Assembly: GCF_009363655.1 (NCBI RefSeq)
Contig: NZ_CP045393.1
Span: 4,092,001 to 4,156,000 of the forward strand
DNA length: 64,000 nucleotides
Origin: Roseovarius sp. THAF27
GTDB lineage: Bacteria; Pseudomonadota; Alphaproteobacteria; Rhodobacterales; Rhodobacteraceae
Direction of reading: 5' to 3'
Every line of letters starts with the position of its first letter. Positions within the stretch are counted from its first letter, which is position 1. Below, piece after piece: positions 9,394-17,985 of the stretch. A model generated the notes under the pieces. That model was not told the origin of the DNA, ran no database searches, and was given only the letters and a program-made list of their open reading frames with translations. The translations under genes were made by a program, and so were the position numbers.

Positions 9394-10124
9394 TGCGGAT
9401 CGCGATGTGGTCGGGGCCGCGCAACCTGTCGACGGCGATGATGTATGCCTTTGCGGCGCGGGGCGATTGCGCCGTGATCGATGAGCCGTTCTATGCCGCC
9501 TACCTGACGATGACAGGGCTGGAGCACCCGATGCGGGACGAGATCATTGCCTCGCAATCGTGTGATCCTGCGGATGTGGTCGCCGGGCTGATGGGGCCTA
9601 TCCCACAGGGAAAGCAGCACTTTTATCACAAGCACATGGCGCAGCACATGATAGACGGCGTGCCGCGCGAATGGATCCGGGACGTGGTGAACGTGTTCCT
9701 GATCCGGCATCCGGCGCGGGTGGTGGCGAGTTTTTCCGCCAAGTACGAAAAGCCCACGCTGGACGATATCGGCTTTCGTCAGCAGGCGGAGCTGTTCGAC
9801 CAGGTCAAGGCGCTGGGTGGCGATCCGGTGGTGATCGACAGCGCCGATATCCGGCGCGATCCCGAGGGGCACTTGCGGGCCTTGTGCGACCGGATCGGGT
9901 TGGAATGGACGCCGGACATGCTGCGCTGGCCCAAGGGCGGGCACGCGGATGATGGGGTCTGGGCCAGCCACTGGTACGGGGCTGTGCACGGCTCGACCGG
10001 GTTCGCATCGGCCGAGGGAGAGGTGCCGGAACTGACCGGGTGGAAGGCTGATCTGTCCGCCGCCGCGATGCCCTATTACGAGGCGTTGCGCGGGGAAGCG
10101 GTTAACGCACCGTATCAGGGTTAA
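9393..10124 (+). CDS. Sulfotransferase-like P-loop protein coupled to an aminotransferase
   Basis: The start MRIAMWSGPRNLSTAMMYAF resembles the 5'-phosphosulfate-binding loop of PAPS-dependent sulfotransferases. VNVFLIRHPARVVASFSAKY fits the 3'-phosphate-binding block. At 243 residues it is a compact single-domain member. In this lineage such proteins are often annotated only as sulfotransferase family or as hypothetical beside an aminotransferase. The ATG at 9393 overlaps the TGA of the upstream gene and has AAGGA 9 nt before it. An ATG three codons earlier is less likely. The acceptor is unknown, and activity on a small amino-acid-derived molecule is only an inference from the neighbour. 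Confidence 0.72.
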   Translation: MRIAMWSGPRNLSTAMMYAFAARGDCAVIDEPFYAAYLTMTGLEHPMRDEIIASQSCDPADVVAGLMGPIPQGKQHFYHKHMAQHMIDGVPREWIRDVVNVFLIRHPARVVASFSAKYEKPTLDDIGFRQQAELFDQVKALGGDPVVIDSADIRRDPEGHLRALCDRIGLEWTPDMLRWPKGGHADDGVWASHWYGAVHGSTGFASAEGEVPELTGWKADLSAAAMPYYEALRGEAVNAPYQG

Positions 10125-10216
10125 CGGGCGAATCAGAGCCTGATTTGGCATGTCGGTATCGCGTCGGTATTTCAGTGGTATCGCGACGGTGCCGATTTTG
10201 CAGAACGCCGTGGTGA

Positions 10217-10241
10217 ACGGGCCGAACGCGCGTCGGCCCGT
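10217..10241. terminator. Perfect 9-bp hairpin between convergent genes
   Basis: ACGGGCCGA and TCGGCCCGT flank a 7-nt loop. The hairpin sits between the ends of the sulfotransferase-like gene and argG, where a bidirectional terminator is expected. It lacks a T-tract on either strand, so it may act with Rho or protect mRNA 3' ends. Confidence 0.4.
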
Positions 10242-10255
10242 CTGAGTTGCCGCGC

Positions 10256-11482
10256 CTAGCCTTTCAGGCGCCGATTGCGCGCGGCGAGAAGTTTCAGGCG
10301 CAGGGCATTCAACTGAATGAACCCGGCGGCGTCTTTCTGGTCGTAGGCGCCGGCGTCTTCCTCGAACGTCACGTGGGCCTCGGAATAGAGCGAGTGATCG
10401 GACCAGCGACCGACGCAGGTGACGGACCCCTTGTAGAGCTTCAGCCGGACGGTGCCGGTGACGTGCTCCTGGCTTTTGTCGATGGCGGCTTGCAGCATCT
10501 CGCGTTCGGGGCTGAACCAGAAGCCGTTGTAGATGAGCTCGGCATAGCGGGGCATCAGGCTGTCCTTGAGGTGGCCCGCGCCGCTGTCGAGCGTGATCTG
10601 CTCTATGCCGCGATGCGCCTCGAGCAGAACGGTGCCGCCGGGGGTCTCGTAGATGCCGCGGGACTTCATGCCGACGAAACGGTTTTCCACGAAATCGAGC
10701 CGGCCGATGCCATGCTTGCCGCCAAGCTCGTTGAGCCTGGTCAGGATCGTGGCGGGGGACATGGCCTCGCCGTTGATCGACACGGCGTCGCCCTTTTCGA
10801 ACCCGATCTCGACGAGTTCGGGGACGTCGGGCGCATCCTCGGGGTTCGTGGTGCGCTGGTAGACGTAGTCGGGTGCCGGCTCGGCGGGGTCTTCCAGCAC
10901 CTTGCCCTCGGATGAGGTGTGCAGGAGGTTGGCGTCCACGCTGAACGGCGCCTCGCCGCGCTTGTCCTTGGCGATGGGGATCTGGTTCTTCTCGGCAAAT
11001 TCCAGAAGGCGGGTGCGCGAGGTCAGGTCCCATTCGCGCCACGGCGCGATGACCTTGATATCGGGGTTGAGCGCGTAAGCGGCCAGTTCGAACCGGACCT
11101 GGTCATTGCCTTTGCCGGTGGCGCCGTGGGCGACAGCATCGGCGCCGGTTTCGGCGGCGATCTCGACAAGGCGCTTGGAAATGAGCGGGCGCGCGATGGA
11201 GGTGCCGAGCAGGTACTGGCCTTCGTAAAGCGCGTTGGCGCGGAACATCGGGAAGACGAAGTCGCGGACGAATTCCTCGCGGATATCCTCGATGTAGATA
11301 TTGTCGGGGTTGATACCGAGGAGTTCGGCCTTCTTGCGGGCTGGATCGAGCTCTTCGCCCTGGCCGAGATCGGCGGTGAAGGTCACGACCTCGCAGCCGT
11401 ACTCGGTTTGCAGCCACTTGAGGATGATCGACGTATCGAGGCCGCCGGAATAGGCCAGCACGACTTTCTTGGGCGCGGACAT
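10256..11482 (-). CDS. argG: Argininosuccinate synthase
   Basis: ArgG condenses citrulline and aspartate with ATP to argininosuccinate, the penultimate step of arginine synthesis. The N-type ATP pyrophosphatase loop [15 protein letters not shown] is at the N-terminus, followed by the [19 protein letters not shown] segment (here [15 protein letters not shown]) and the [17 protein letters not shown] region. The frame opens 6 codons earlier, but the ATG at 11482 has AAAGGGG at the right distance and gives [14 protein letters not shown] and 408 residues, normal for ArgG. It is divergent from ilvA. argJ of the same pathway lies 24 kb away in the window. Confidence 0.97.
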   Translation of the reverse strand: MSAPKKVVLAYSGGLDTSIILKWLQTEYGCEVVTFTADLGQGEELDPARKKAELLGINPDNIYIEDIREEFVRDFVFPMFRANALYEGQYLLGTSIARPLISKRLVEIAAETGADAVAHGATGKGNDQVRFELAAYALNPDIKVIAPWREWDLTSRTRLLEFAEKNQIPIAKDKRGEAPFSVDANLLHTSSEGKVLEDPAEPAPDYVYQRTTNPEDAPDVPELVEIGFEKGDAVSINGEAMSPATILTRLNELGGKHGIGRLDFVENRFVGMKSRGIYETPGGTVLLEAHRGIEQITLDSGAGHLKDSLMPRYAELIYNGFWFSPEREMLQAAIDKSQEHVTGTVRLKLYKGSVTCVGRWSDHSLYSEAHVTFEEDAGAYDQKDAAGFIQLNALRLKLLAARNRRLKG

Positions 11483-11589
11483 CTTGGTACCCCTTTGCAT
11501 GATGTTGCAGGGGCGATTACCGGGTTTTCACAGGCGGGGCAAGGCGGCGGAGGCTTGTCACGCGGGCCGCGATGAGCGAAGGACGGGGC

Positions 11590-12825
11590 ATGAGCGATTT
11601 CCGAACCAAGGCCCGGGCCGCCGAGGCCGAAATGCGCGCCGTCTTCGAGCCGACGCCGCTGCAGCGCAATGCGCACCTGTCCGACAGGTACGGCGCGGAG
11701 GTGTACCTGAAGCGCGAGGATCTGAGCCCGGTGCGAAGTTACAAGCTGCGTGGGGCGTTCAACGCGATGCGCAAGGTGATGGCGGCGGGCGAGGATGCGC
11801 CGGTGTTCGTTTGCGCCAGTGCCGGCAACCATGCGCAGGGCGTGGCCTTCATGTGCCGGCATTTCGGGGTGAAGGGCGTGATCTTCATGCCGGTGACGAC
11901 GCCGCAGCAGAAGATCGGCCAGACGCGCAAGTTTGGCGGCGATGCAGTGACGATCCGCATGGTTGGGGACTATTTCGACGACACGCTGGCCAAGGCGCAA
12001 GCCTATTGCGCCGAGGTGGGCGGGCATTTCCTGTCGCCGTTTGACGACGAGGACGTGATCGAGGGGCAGGCGTCGGTCGCGGTGGAAATCGAGGCGCAGT
12101 TGGGCGTGGTGCCGGACCGGATCGTGCTGCCGGTGGGCGGCGGGGGCCTGTCGTCGGGCGTGCGCAGTTATTTCGGGCCGGAGGCGAACATGGTGTTCGT
12201 GGAGCCGATGGGCGGCGCTTGTCTTGCCGCCGCGTTGCAGGCCGGGGCGCCTGTGCGGCTGAAATCCGTGAACACCTTTGCCGACGGGGCGGCTGTGGCG
12301 CAGATCGGGGCGCGGACGTTTGAGCGGTTGCGCGATGTGGATTCCGCAAGCGTTCTGGCCGTGGCCGAGGATCGGGTCTGCACCACGATGCTGGAGATGC
12401 TGAACATCGAGGGCATGGTGCTGGAACCGGCAGGTGCGCTGGCGGTGGATGCGCTGAAGGACCTGGATATAAGCCCCGGCGAGAAGATCGTCTGCGTGAC
12501 CTCGGGCGGGAATTTCGATTTTGAACGCCTGCCGGAAGTGAAGGAGCGGGCGCAGCGGTTCGCGGGGCTGAAGAAATACTTTGTGCTGCGGATGCCGCAG
12601 CGGCCCGGGGCGCTGAAGGACTTCCTGACGATTCTGGGGCCGGACGACGATATCGCGCGGTTCGAGTACCTGAAGAAATCGGCGCGCAATTTCGGCTCGG
12701 TCCTGATCGGGATCGAGACCAGTGACGCGGCCAATTTCCAGAGGATCGAGGCGGAGATGACCGCGGGCGGGTTCGAGCACCGCGATATCACCAATGACCA
12801 GATCCTGGCGGAGTTCCTAATTTGA
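11590..12825 (+). CDS. ilvA: Threonine ammonia-lyase (threonine dehydratase)
   Basis: This PLP enzyme deaminates threonine to 2-oxobutanoate, the first step of isoleucine synthesis. The PLP lysine sits in SPVRSYKLRGAFNAM and the glycine-rich cofactor loop is LPVGGGGLSSGV. A C-terminal ACT-like regulatory segment (YFVLRMPQRPGALKDFLTIL) is present once, so this is the shorter 411-residue form rather than the two-ACT E. coli form. The ATG at 11590 follows GAAGGAC and is preferred over one six codons upstream. Its last 9 bp overlap the end of the Hpt gene on the other strand. Confidence 0.93.
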   Translation: MSDFRTKARAAEAEMRAVFEPTPLQRNAHLSDRYGAEVYLKREDLSPVRSYKLRGAFNAMRKVMAAGEDAPVFVCASAGNHAQGVAFMCRHFGVKGVIFMPVTTPQQKIGQTRKFGGDAVTIRMVGDYFDDTLAKAQAYCAEVGGHFLSPFDDEDVIEGQASVAVEIEAQLGVVPDRIVLPVGGGGLSSGVRSYFGPEANMVFVEPMGGACLAAALQAGAPVRLKSVNTFADGAAVAQIGARTFERLRDVDSASVLAVAEDRVCTTMLEMLNIEGMVLEPAGALAVDALKDLDISPGEKIVCVTSGGNFDFERLPEVKERAQRFAGLKKYFVLRMPQRPGALKDFLTILGPDDDIARFEYLKKSARNFGSVLIGIETSDAANFQRIEAEMTAGGFEHRDITNDQILAEFLI

Positions 12826-13149
12826 GGTGAGGCGGGGCAGTTCGCCCAGGAACTCGGTCTTGGACGAGGTGTAGGTCTCGACGATATGGGCGAGGTCGAT
12901 ATCGGAGGCGTCGCCGCGCGCGGCCGTGAGTTCGCCATCCTTGCAGAGCCTGGAAAAGTCATCGAAGCCGAGGTTGAGCGCGCTGCCCTTGAGAAAATGC
13001 AGCTTGGCCTCGAGCGTTTCGGGGGCGGGGTTGGCGCGAAGCTCGGCAATCTCCTCCTCGACCTCTTCGAGGAAGATCTCGACCACCTCGTCGAAATCCT
13101 CGGCCCCGATTTCGTCACGCAACTGGGTCACACGGTTCCAATCGATCAT
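12817..13149 (-). CDS. Hpt (histidine phosphotransfer) domain protein
   Basis: A 110-residue single Hpt domain. The phospho-accepting histidine is in AKLHFLKGSALNLGF, matching the HxxKGxxxxxG family motif. The remainder is an acidic four-helix bundle (DFDEVVEIFLEEVEEEIAEL). Proteins of this kind shuttle phosphate between a hybrid histidine kinase and a response regulator. An AAAGGAGG ribosome-binding site precedes the ATG at 13149, so the 11 upstream in-frame codons are excluded. Divergent from it, 142 bp away, is a response regulator with a PP2C output, its likely partner. Confidence 0.88.
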   Translation of the reverse strand: MIDWNRVTQLRDEIGAEDFDEVVEIFLEEVEEEIAELRANPAPETLEAKLHFLKGSALNLGFDDFSRLCKDGELTAARGDASDIDLAHIVETYTSSKTEFLGELPRLTSN

Positions 13150-13291
13150 GGCAGCCTCCTTTCTGCCGGACGCTAGGGGCACTCGATTAAAGGCCGGTGA
13201 AGGAGGTGGACGAATTAGGCGGCATTTTAGGCTTCACATGGCATTAAGGGGGGCGTGGTTGCATATGGGCGAAAACGCATAGGCAAGACCC

Positions 13292-14566
13292 GTGTCGGCC
13301 CACCCCAGCAAGGCGATAGATCCGCCGCCCGATCAGATGAGCATCCGCCGTGTGCTGGTTGTCGATGACAGCCGGTTGCAGCGGCGCATCATCAACGCGG
13401 CCCTGTCGCGACTGGGGCTGGAGGTGGTCGAGGCCGGATCGGGGACCGAGGCGCTGGCGATTTGCGAGGCGGCGCCGCCGGACCTGGTGATCAGCGACTG
13501 GATGATGCCGGGGATGAACGGGCTGGAGCTGTGCCGTGCGTTCCGGGCGCTGCCGCGGGAAGATTACGGGTATTTCATCCTGGTGACCTCGAAGAGCGAG
13601 AAGGAGGAGGTGGCGCTGGGCCTCGATGCCGGGGCGGACGATTTCCTGACGAAGCCGATCAACCCGGGCGAGCTGCGCGCACGGATCGCGGCGGGGGACC
13701 GGATCGTGCGGATGCAGCGCGAGCTGAGCGAGACGAACCGACTGGTGCGCGAAACACTGGCGGAATTGCAGGGGCTCTACGATTCGCTCGACAGTGACCT
13801 GATCGAGGCGAAGAAGCTGCAACAGTCGCTGATTTCCGAACGCTACCGCGAGTTTGGCTCGGCGCAGGTGTCGTTGCTGTTGCGCTCTGCGGCGCATGTG
13901 GGGGGCGACCTTGTGGGGGTCTTTCCGGTAAGCGAGACGCGGATCGGTCTTTATGCGATAGACGTGTCGGGGCATGGCGTGAGTTCGGCCCTGATGACGG
14001 CGCGGCTGGCGGGATACCTGTCGGCCACCACGCCCGAGCAGAACGTGGCGCTGGTGCATGGTCCGGATGGGTTTCTGCCGCGGCCGCCGAACGAGGTGCT
14101 GGCGGACCTGAACCAGATGTTTCTGGGTGAAATAGAGACTGAACTTTATTTCACGATGCTCTTGGCCGATGTCGATCTTGCCACCGGGCGCGTGACCATG
14201 GCGCAGGCGGGGCACCCGTGCCCGGCCATCCAGCGCGCCGACGGGCGGGTCGAGATAAACGGGCCGGGGGGCCTGCCCGTGGGGCTGATCGACGGCGCGA
14301 CGTATGACGCTTTCGAGGTGCAGCTGTATCCCGGCGACCGGCTGTTGCTGCATTCGGACGGGGTGGACGAATGCGCGGATCGCGCGGGCAGGCTGCTGGG
14401 CGAGGACGGGGTGCGGCGTATCCTGCGCGAGCTGCGCCAGACCGAAGGCATGGCGTTGCTGGAATCGGTGATCTGGAAGCTGGCGGAGTATGCCGGGCGC
14501 GACGATTTCGACGACGACGTGTCGGCAGTGCTGCTGGAGTTCAGGCCAGTCGGAAAAGCACCCTGA
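13292..14566 (+). CDS. Response regulator with PP2C/SpoIIE-type serine phosphatase output
   Basis: The 424-residue protein has a receiver domain at about residues 18-135 with the acidic pair VVDDS and the phospho-acceptor Asp69 in VISDWMMPGMNG. The switch lysine is in DDFLTKPINPGE. A short coiled coil (about 140-175) links to a PP2C/RsbU-type phosphatase with DVSGHGVSSALMTARL and LLLHSDGVDEC metal-binding motifs. Such proteins dephosphorylate anti-sigma-factor antagonists in partner-switching circuits. The RbaY protein that affects gene transfer agent production in Rhodobacter capsulatus has this architecture. No anti-sigma or antagonist gene is adjacent. The start is GTG at 13292, and an ATG 15 codons later is an alternative. 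Confidence 0.88.
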   Translation: MSAHPSKAIDPPPDQMSIRRVLVVDDSRLQRRIINAALSRLGLEVVEAGSGTEALAICEAAPPDLVISDWMMPGMNGLELCRAFRALPREDYGYFILVTSKSEKEEVALGLDAGADDFLTKPINPGELRARIAAGDRIVRMQRELSETNRLVRETLAELQGLYDSLDSDLIEAKKLQQSLISERYREFGSAQVSLLLRSAAHVGGDLVGVFPVSETRIGLYAIDVSGHGVSSALMTARLAGYLSATTPEQNVALVHGPDGFLPRPPNEVLADLNQMFLGEIETELYFTMLLADVDLATGRVTMAQAGHPCPAIQRADGRVEINGPGGLPVGLIDGATYDAFEVQLYPGDRLLLHSDGVDECADRAGRLLGEDGVRRILRELRQTEGMALLESVIWKLAEYAGRDDFDDDVSAVLLEFRPVGKAP

Positions 14567-14981
14567 CGAAGTGCCGGTCGCCGGGGTTGCCGACATGGCG
14601 CGCGGCGGTTTCGGGATCGGCGAAAAAGGCGGTATGGCCGGGTTCGGACGGCGCGGACAGAGGGCGGACGGGCCGGGCGTGGTAGACGATGCAGATCTTG
14701 TCGGCCCACAGATCGTATTCCGGCATGTAGACGAAGCGCCGGAACGCGCCGAGCCGACGGGGGCCGGCGATGCGCCAGCCGGTTTCCTCGAACACTTCGC
14801 GGTGCAGCGCCTGGAGGGGCGATTCGCCGGGGTCGATGCCGCCGCCGGGCAATTGCATCTCGGGCTTGGGCTCTTCCTGCCAGGTCAGGAGGAGTTTTCC
14901 GTTGCGCGGCAGGATGGCGTAGGCGCCGGGGCGCGCGGTGTATCGGATGTCGGGCCTTGGCGGCTTGCCGAAGCGTCGCAT
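14541..14981 (-). CDS. Nudix hydrolase
   Basis: The Nudix box is clear: GGGIDPGESPLQALHREVFEETGW, with the metal-binding REVFEE core (read as two overlapping pieces of the consensus). Nudix enzymes cleave nucleoside diphosphates linked to another moiety. The substrate here cannot be told from sequence. The frame opens further upstream, but the ATG at 14981 follows a GGGGGG run and gives MRRFGKPPRPDIRYTARPGA, about 146 residues, normal for a one-domain Nudix protein. The 3' end overlaps the phosphatase gene by 26 bp, and the 5' side diverges from hslO. Confidence 0.85.
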   Translation of the reverse strand: MRRFGKPPRPDIRYTARPGAYAILPRNGKLLLTWQEEPKPEMQLPGGGIDPGESPLQALHREVFEETGWRIAGPRRLGAFRRFVYMPEYDLWADKICIVYHARPVRPLSAPSEPGHTAFFADPETAARHVGNPGDRHFVRVLFRLA

Positions 14982-14993
14982 GGCGGGCCCCCC

Positions 14994-15031
14994 TTGGAGT
15001 ATGCCTTGTTGCGCATATATAGTCGCGATAT
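14994..15031 (+). promoter_or_regulatory. Candidate hslO promoter(s), sigma-70-like and RpoH-like
   Basis: Two overlapping candidates precede hslO. TTGGAG with a 16-bp spacer and TATATA (14994-15021) resembles a housekeeping promoter. CTTG at 15005 with CGCGATAT at 15024 resembles an RpoH promoter (15-bp gap), which would suit a redox and heat chaperone. The RpoH match is incomplete. Confidence 0.35.
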
Positions 15032-15073
15032 GCCAAGAACGGGCGCACAAGAAAACCCCCCAAAGGATACGCG

Positions 15074-16066
15074 ATGACACTCGGCCAGAAGATCGCCTGG
15101 GACGATACCGTCCTGCCATTTCAATTGGACCAATCGGACGTGCGTGGCCGCGTGGTGCGGCTGGACGGTGTGCTAGATGGTGTGCTGAAACAGCATGACT
15201 ATCCCGCGCCGGTGGAGGCGCTCATTGCCGAGATGGCGTTGATGACGGCGCTTATCGGACAGACGATCAAGCTGCGCTGGAAGCTGTCTTTGCAGGTGCA
15301 GTCACAAGGCCCGGTGCGGATGATCGCGACGGATTACTTCGCCCCGTCCGAGGATGGCGAGCCCGCGAAGATCCGCGCCTATGCCAGTTTCGACCCGGAG
15401 CAGATTACCGATGCCACGCCGTTCGAGCAGATCGGCGAAGGGTATTTCGCGGTGATTCTGGACCAGGGCAAGGATACCGCGCCCTACCAGGGAATCACGC
15501 CGATCGCGGGCACGCGTCTGAGCGATTGCGCCGAGGCCTATTTCGCGCAGTCCGAGCAATTGCCGACGCGGTTTGCCCTGAGCTATGGCCGTTCGACCGA
15601 GGGCGACGGGCGCGAGCACTGGCGCGCGGGCGGCGTGATGATCCAGATGATGCCCAAGGCGTCGCCCTTTGCCAGCGGTGGCGGAAGCGGCGAAGACGGG
15701 TTGCTGTCGGCCTCGGATATCTTGGATGAGGATGGCGAGGAAAACTGGAACCGCGTAAACACCCTGCTGGATACGGTCGAGGACCTGGAACTGATCGGAC
15801 CGTCGGTGTCGTCGACCGACCTGCTGGTGCGTCTGTTTCACGAAGAGACCCCGCGCGTCTTTGACGTTCAGCCGGTGCGCTTTGGCTGTACCTGTTCCGA
15901 GGAGCGGTTGCGCAACAGCCTGTCGATCTATTCGGCCAAGGATATCGGGCACATGACCACCGACGAGGGCACGGTCACCGCCGATTGCCAGTTCTGCGGG
16001 GCGCATTACACGCTCGACCCGGCGACGCTGGGTTTCGAGGCCGAGGCGAAGGGCGATGACGAGTGA
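15074..16066 (+). CDS. hslO: Hsp33 redox-regulated chaperone
   Basis: Hsp33 is a cytoplasmic holdase switched on by oxidation of a zinc centre. The four zinc cysteines are visible near the C-terminus as FGCTCSEERL and ADCQFCGAHY, the CxC and CxxC pairs. The N-terminal Hsp33 fold shows the MALMTALIGQTIKLRWKLSL region and the LPTRFALSYG segment. At 330 residues it is slightly longer than the E. coli protein. Its stop overlaps the ATG of the following CoA-type Nudix gene by 11 bp, and that gene overlaps a tRNA nucleotidyltransferase gene, so the three form a coupled operon. Confidence 0.95.
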   Translation: MTLGQKIAWDDTVLPFQLDQSDVRGRVVRLDGVLDGVLKQHDYPAPVEALIAEMALMTALIGQTIKLRWKLSLQVQSQGPVRMIATDYFAPSEDGEPAKIRAYASFDPEQITDATPFEQIGEGYFAVILDQGKDTAPYQGITPIAGTRLSDCAEAYFAQSEQLPTRFALSYGRSTEGDGREHWRAGGVMIQMMPKASPFASGGGSGEDGLLSASDILDEDGEENWNRVNTLLDTVEDLELIGPSVSSTDLLVRLFHEETPRVFDVQPVRFGCTCSEERLRNSLSIYSAKDIGHMTTDEGTVTADCQFCGAHYTLDPATLGFEAEAKGDDE

Positions 16067-16661
16067 CCTGATTGCGACCCTGCGCGGCGCGTTGCAGGGC
16101 GACATGGCGCCGTCGTCGGATTACGATCTGAACCCGGATGTGGTACTGCCGGAGGGGCGCAAGCTGCGGCCCGCCGGGGTGCTGGTGCCGATCGAGGTGA
16201 CGGAAGCGGGCGCGCGGCTGTGGCTGACCAAGCGGTCCTCGGCCTTGCAGCATCATCCGGGGCAGGTGGCGTTTCCCGGTGGCAAGCAGGAGGACGGTGA
16301 CGCCGATATCGTGGCCGCCGCCCTGCGCGAGGCGCACGAGGAGATCGGGCTGGACCCGGACAAGGTGGAGGTCCTGGGCACGTTGCCGCCGCACGAGACG
16401 GTGACGAGTTTCCACGTGACGCCGGTGATCGGGGTGATCTCGACGCCGTTTTCGCCGGTGCCCGAGGCGGGCGAAGTGGAGGAAGTGTTCTCGGTTCCGC
16501 TGGAGCACGTGTTGGAGTTGGGCCGGTTCAGGGTCGAATCCCGGCGCTGGCGCGGGACCCGGCGGCATTATTTCGCGGTGCCGTATGGCCCCTATTACAT
16601 CTGGGGCGCGACCGCGCGGATGTTGCGCGCGATGGCCGAGGCTGTACGCTTGGGCGCATGA
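16056..16661 (+). CDS. Nudix hydrolase, CoA pyrophosphatase (NudL-type)
   Basis: A 201-residue Nudix protein. The Nudix helix (ALREAHEEIGLDPDKVEVLG) is preceded by the SALQHHPGQVAFPGGKQE segment, typical of the CoA-pyrophosphatase subfamily, which splits CoA or acyl-CoA into phosphopantetheine and 3',5'-ADP. The start overlaps hslO by 11 bp. The stop overlaps the next start as ATGA. This tight coupling between hslO and the CCA-type enzyme is a shared-expression arrangement rather than a biochemical pathway. Confidence 0.87.
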   Translation: MTSDLIATLRGALQGDMAPSSDYDLNPDVVLPEGRKLRPAGVLVPIEVTEAGARLWLTKRSSALQHHPGQVAFPGGKQEDGDADIVAAALREAHEEIGLDPDKVEVLGTLPPHETVTSFHVTPVIGVISTPFSPVPEAGEVEEVFSVPLEHVLELGRFRVESRRWRGTRRHYFAVPYGPYYIWGATARMLRAMAEAVRLGA

Positions 16662-17815
16662 CCCTGACAGGTGACTGGATCGACGCGAACGAGACGCAGG
16701 ATGTGTGCCGGATGCTGGAGGCAGCCGGGCATCGCGCCCTGTTGGTCGGCGGCTGCGTGCGAAACGCGCTGATGGGCGTGGCGGTGAACGACATCGACAT
16801 CAGCACGGACGCGCGGCCAAATGCCGTTGTCGCGCTGGCAGAGGCGGCGGGGATGAAGCCGGTGCCCACGGGGATCGAGCATGGCACGGTGACGGTGGTC
16901 TGCCGGGGCGTGCCGTTCGAAGTGACGACCTTTCGCAAGGATGTGGAGACGGACGGGCGGCGCGCCGTGGTCGCCTTTGCCGATGACGTGGAAAGTGACG
17001 CGCGGCGGCGGGATTTCACGGTGAACGCGCTCTATGCGACGCGAAAGGGTGAGGTAATCGACCCGCTGGGCGGGTTGCCGGATATCGCGGCGCGGCGCAT
17101 CCGGTTCATCGACGATGCCGAGACGCGGATACGGGAGGATTACCTGCGCATCCTGCGGTTCTTTCGCTTTCACGCGGCCTACGGGGACCCTGCGGGGGGT
17201 CTGGACCCGGACGGGCTGGCGGCCTGCGCGGCGCTGGCGGACGGGATCGACGGGTTGTCGAAAGAGCGGATCGGGGCGGAGATGGGCAAGCTGCTGGCGG
17301 CGCGCGACCCCGCGCCATCGGTTGCGGCGATGCGGCAGGCGGGGGTGCTGGCGCACGTTCTGCCCGGGGCCGATAACCGGGCGCTGGCGCCGCTGGTGCA
17401 TCTGGAAGAGATGCACGGGTTTGACGCGGACGCGATGCGGCGGTTGGCGGCGCTGGGTGGGGACAATCCGGCCGACGCGCTGCGCCTGAGCCGGAAGGAT
17501 GCGCGGCGGCTGGAGGGTCTGCGCAACGAGGCCGCGGGCCCGCAACCGCCCGAGGCGCTGGGGTATCACCACGGGGCGGAGACGGCGCGGGACATCGTGC
17601 TGTTGCGTGCCGCGATGTTCGAGCTGCCGGTTCCGCGTCACGCCTTTGCCGCCGCAGAGTTGGGGGCGAACGCGGTGTTTCCTATCAACGCGCAGGACCT
17701 GATGCCGGCGCTGGAAGGTCCCGCATTGGGCAAGGCCCTGAAAGAACTGGAGGATGCGTGGATCGCGTCGGGGTTTGCGCTCGACCGGCAGGCGCTGCTG
17801 AAACTGGCGACATGA
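16658..17815 (+). CDS. CCA tRNA nucleotidyltransferase / poly(A) polymerase family protein
   Basis: Class II nucleotidyltransferases add CCA to tRNA 3' ends or poly(A) tails to RNA. The N-terminal motif is ALLVGGCVRNALMGVAVNDI, followed by the DIDISTDA acidic pair. The usual GGxVRD is GGCVRN here, with Asn in place of Asp. The RRRDFTVNALYA block and the IREDYLRILRFFRFHA block confirm the family. The 385-residue length is typical of alphaproteobacterial CCA enzymes. The gene overlaps the Nudix gene by 4 bp. No other CCA-adding enzyme is visible, so I favour that role over polyadenylation. Confidence 0.88.
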   Translation: MTLTGDWIDANETQDVCRMLEAAGHRALLVGGCVRNALMGVAVNDIDISTDARPNAVVALAEAAGMKPVPTGIEHGTVTVVCRGVPFEVTTFRKDVETDGRRAVVAFADDVESDARRRDFTVNALYATRKGEVIDPLGGLPDIAARRIRFIDDAETRIREDYLRILRFFRFHAAYGDPAGGLDPDGLAACAALADGIDGLSKERIGAEMGKLLAARDPAPSVAAMRQAGVLAHVLPGADNRALAPLVHLEEMHGFDADAMRRLAALGGDNPADALRLSRKDARRLEGLRNEAAGPQPPEALGYHHGAETARDIVLLRAAMFELPVPRHAFAAAELGANAVFPINAQDLMPALEGPALGKALKELEDAWIASGFALDRQALLKLAT

Positions 17816-17824
17816 AAGGGTCAT

Positions 17825-17853
17825 TTGACTTCGCCGGAATTTGGCGGCATCTT
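17825..17853 (+). promoter_or_regulatory. Candidate promoter of the upstream ORF/ABC exporter unit
   Basis: TTGACT, a 17-bp spacer and CATCTT lie between the nucleotidyltransferase stop and the upstream ORF. The -35 is good and the -10 weak. The spacer contains CGCC and GGCG arms around a 7-nt AT-rich centre. A start near 17860 would give a leader of roughly 125 nt before the exporter. Confidence 0.35.
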
Positions 17854-17878
17854 GCCCGCACCACATGGAGGTTGAGAC

Positions 17879-17908
17879 ATGCTTATCGGGGACTTTGAAC
17901 GCTCATAA
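17879..17908 (+). CDS. Nine-codon upstream ORF (possible leader peptide)
   Basis: A strong ribosome-binding site GGAGG, 7 nt before an ATG, opens a frame encoding MLIGDFERS followed by TAA. It lies 77 bp before the ABC exporter start, in an otherwise untranslated gap. Two possible RNA hairpins follow it (GGATC/GATCC around 17914-17931 and GCGCG/CGCGC around 17936-17949). A short translated frame with an excellent Shine-Dalgarno ahead of a transporter gene is the layout of a regulatory leader peptide, but no run of regulatory codons is evident. Whether it is translated is unknown. Confidence 0.45.
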   Translation: MLIGDFERS

Positions 17909-17985
17909 GCGCCGGATCGCGGAAGTGATCCCGTGCGCGGCGTCGCGCCCCTTTGTCATGTCTATTCTTTCGCGGAGTCCCCTCC

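Noticed and set aside
10150..10245. 31-codon frame after the sulfotransferase-like gene
   Set aside because: No ribosome-binding site, and it overlaps the hairpin at 10217-10241. A short direct repeat GGTATCGCG inside it has no clear meaning.
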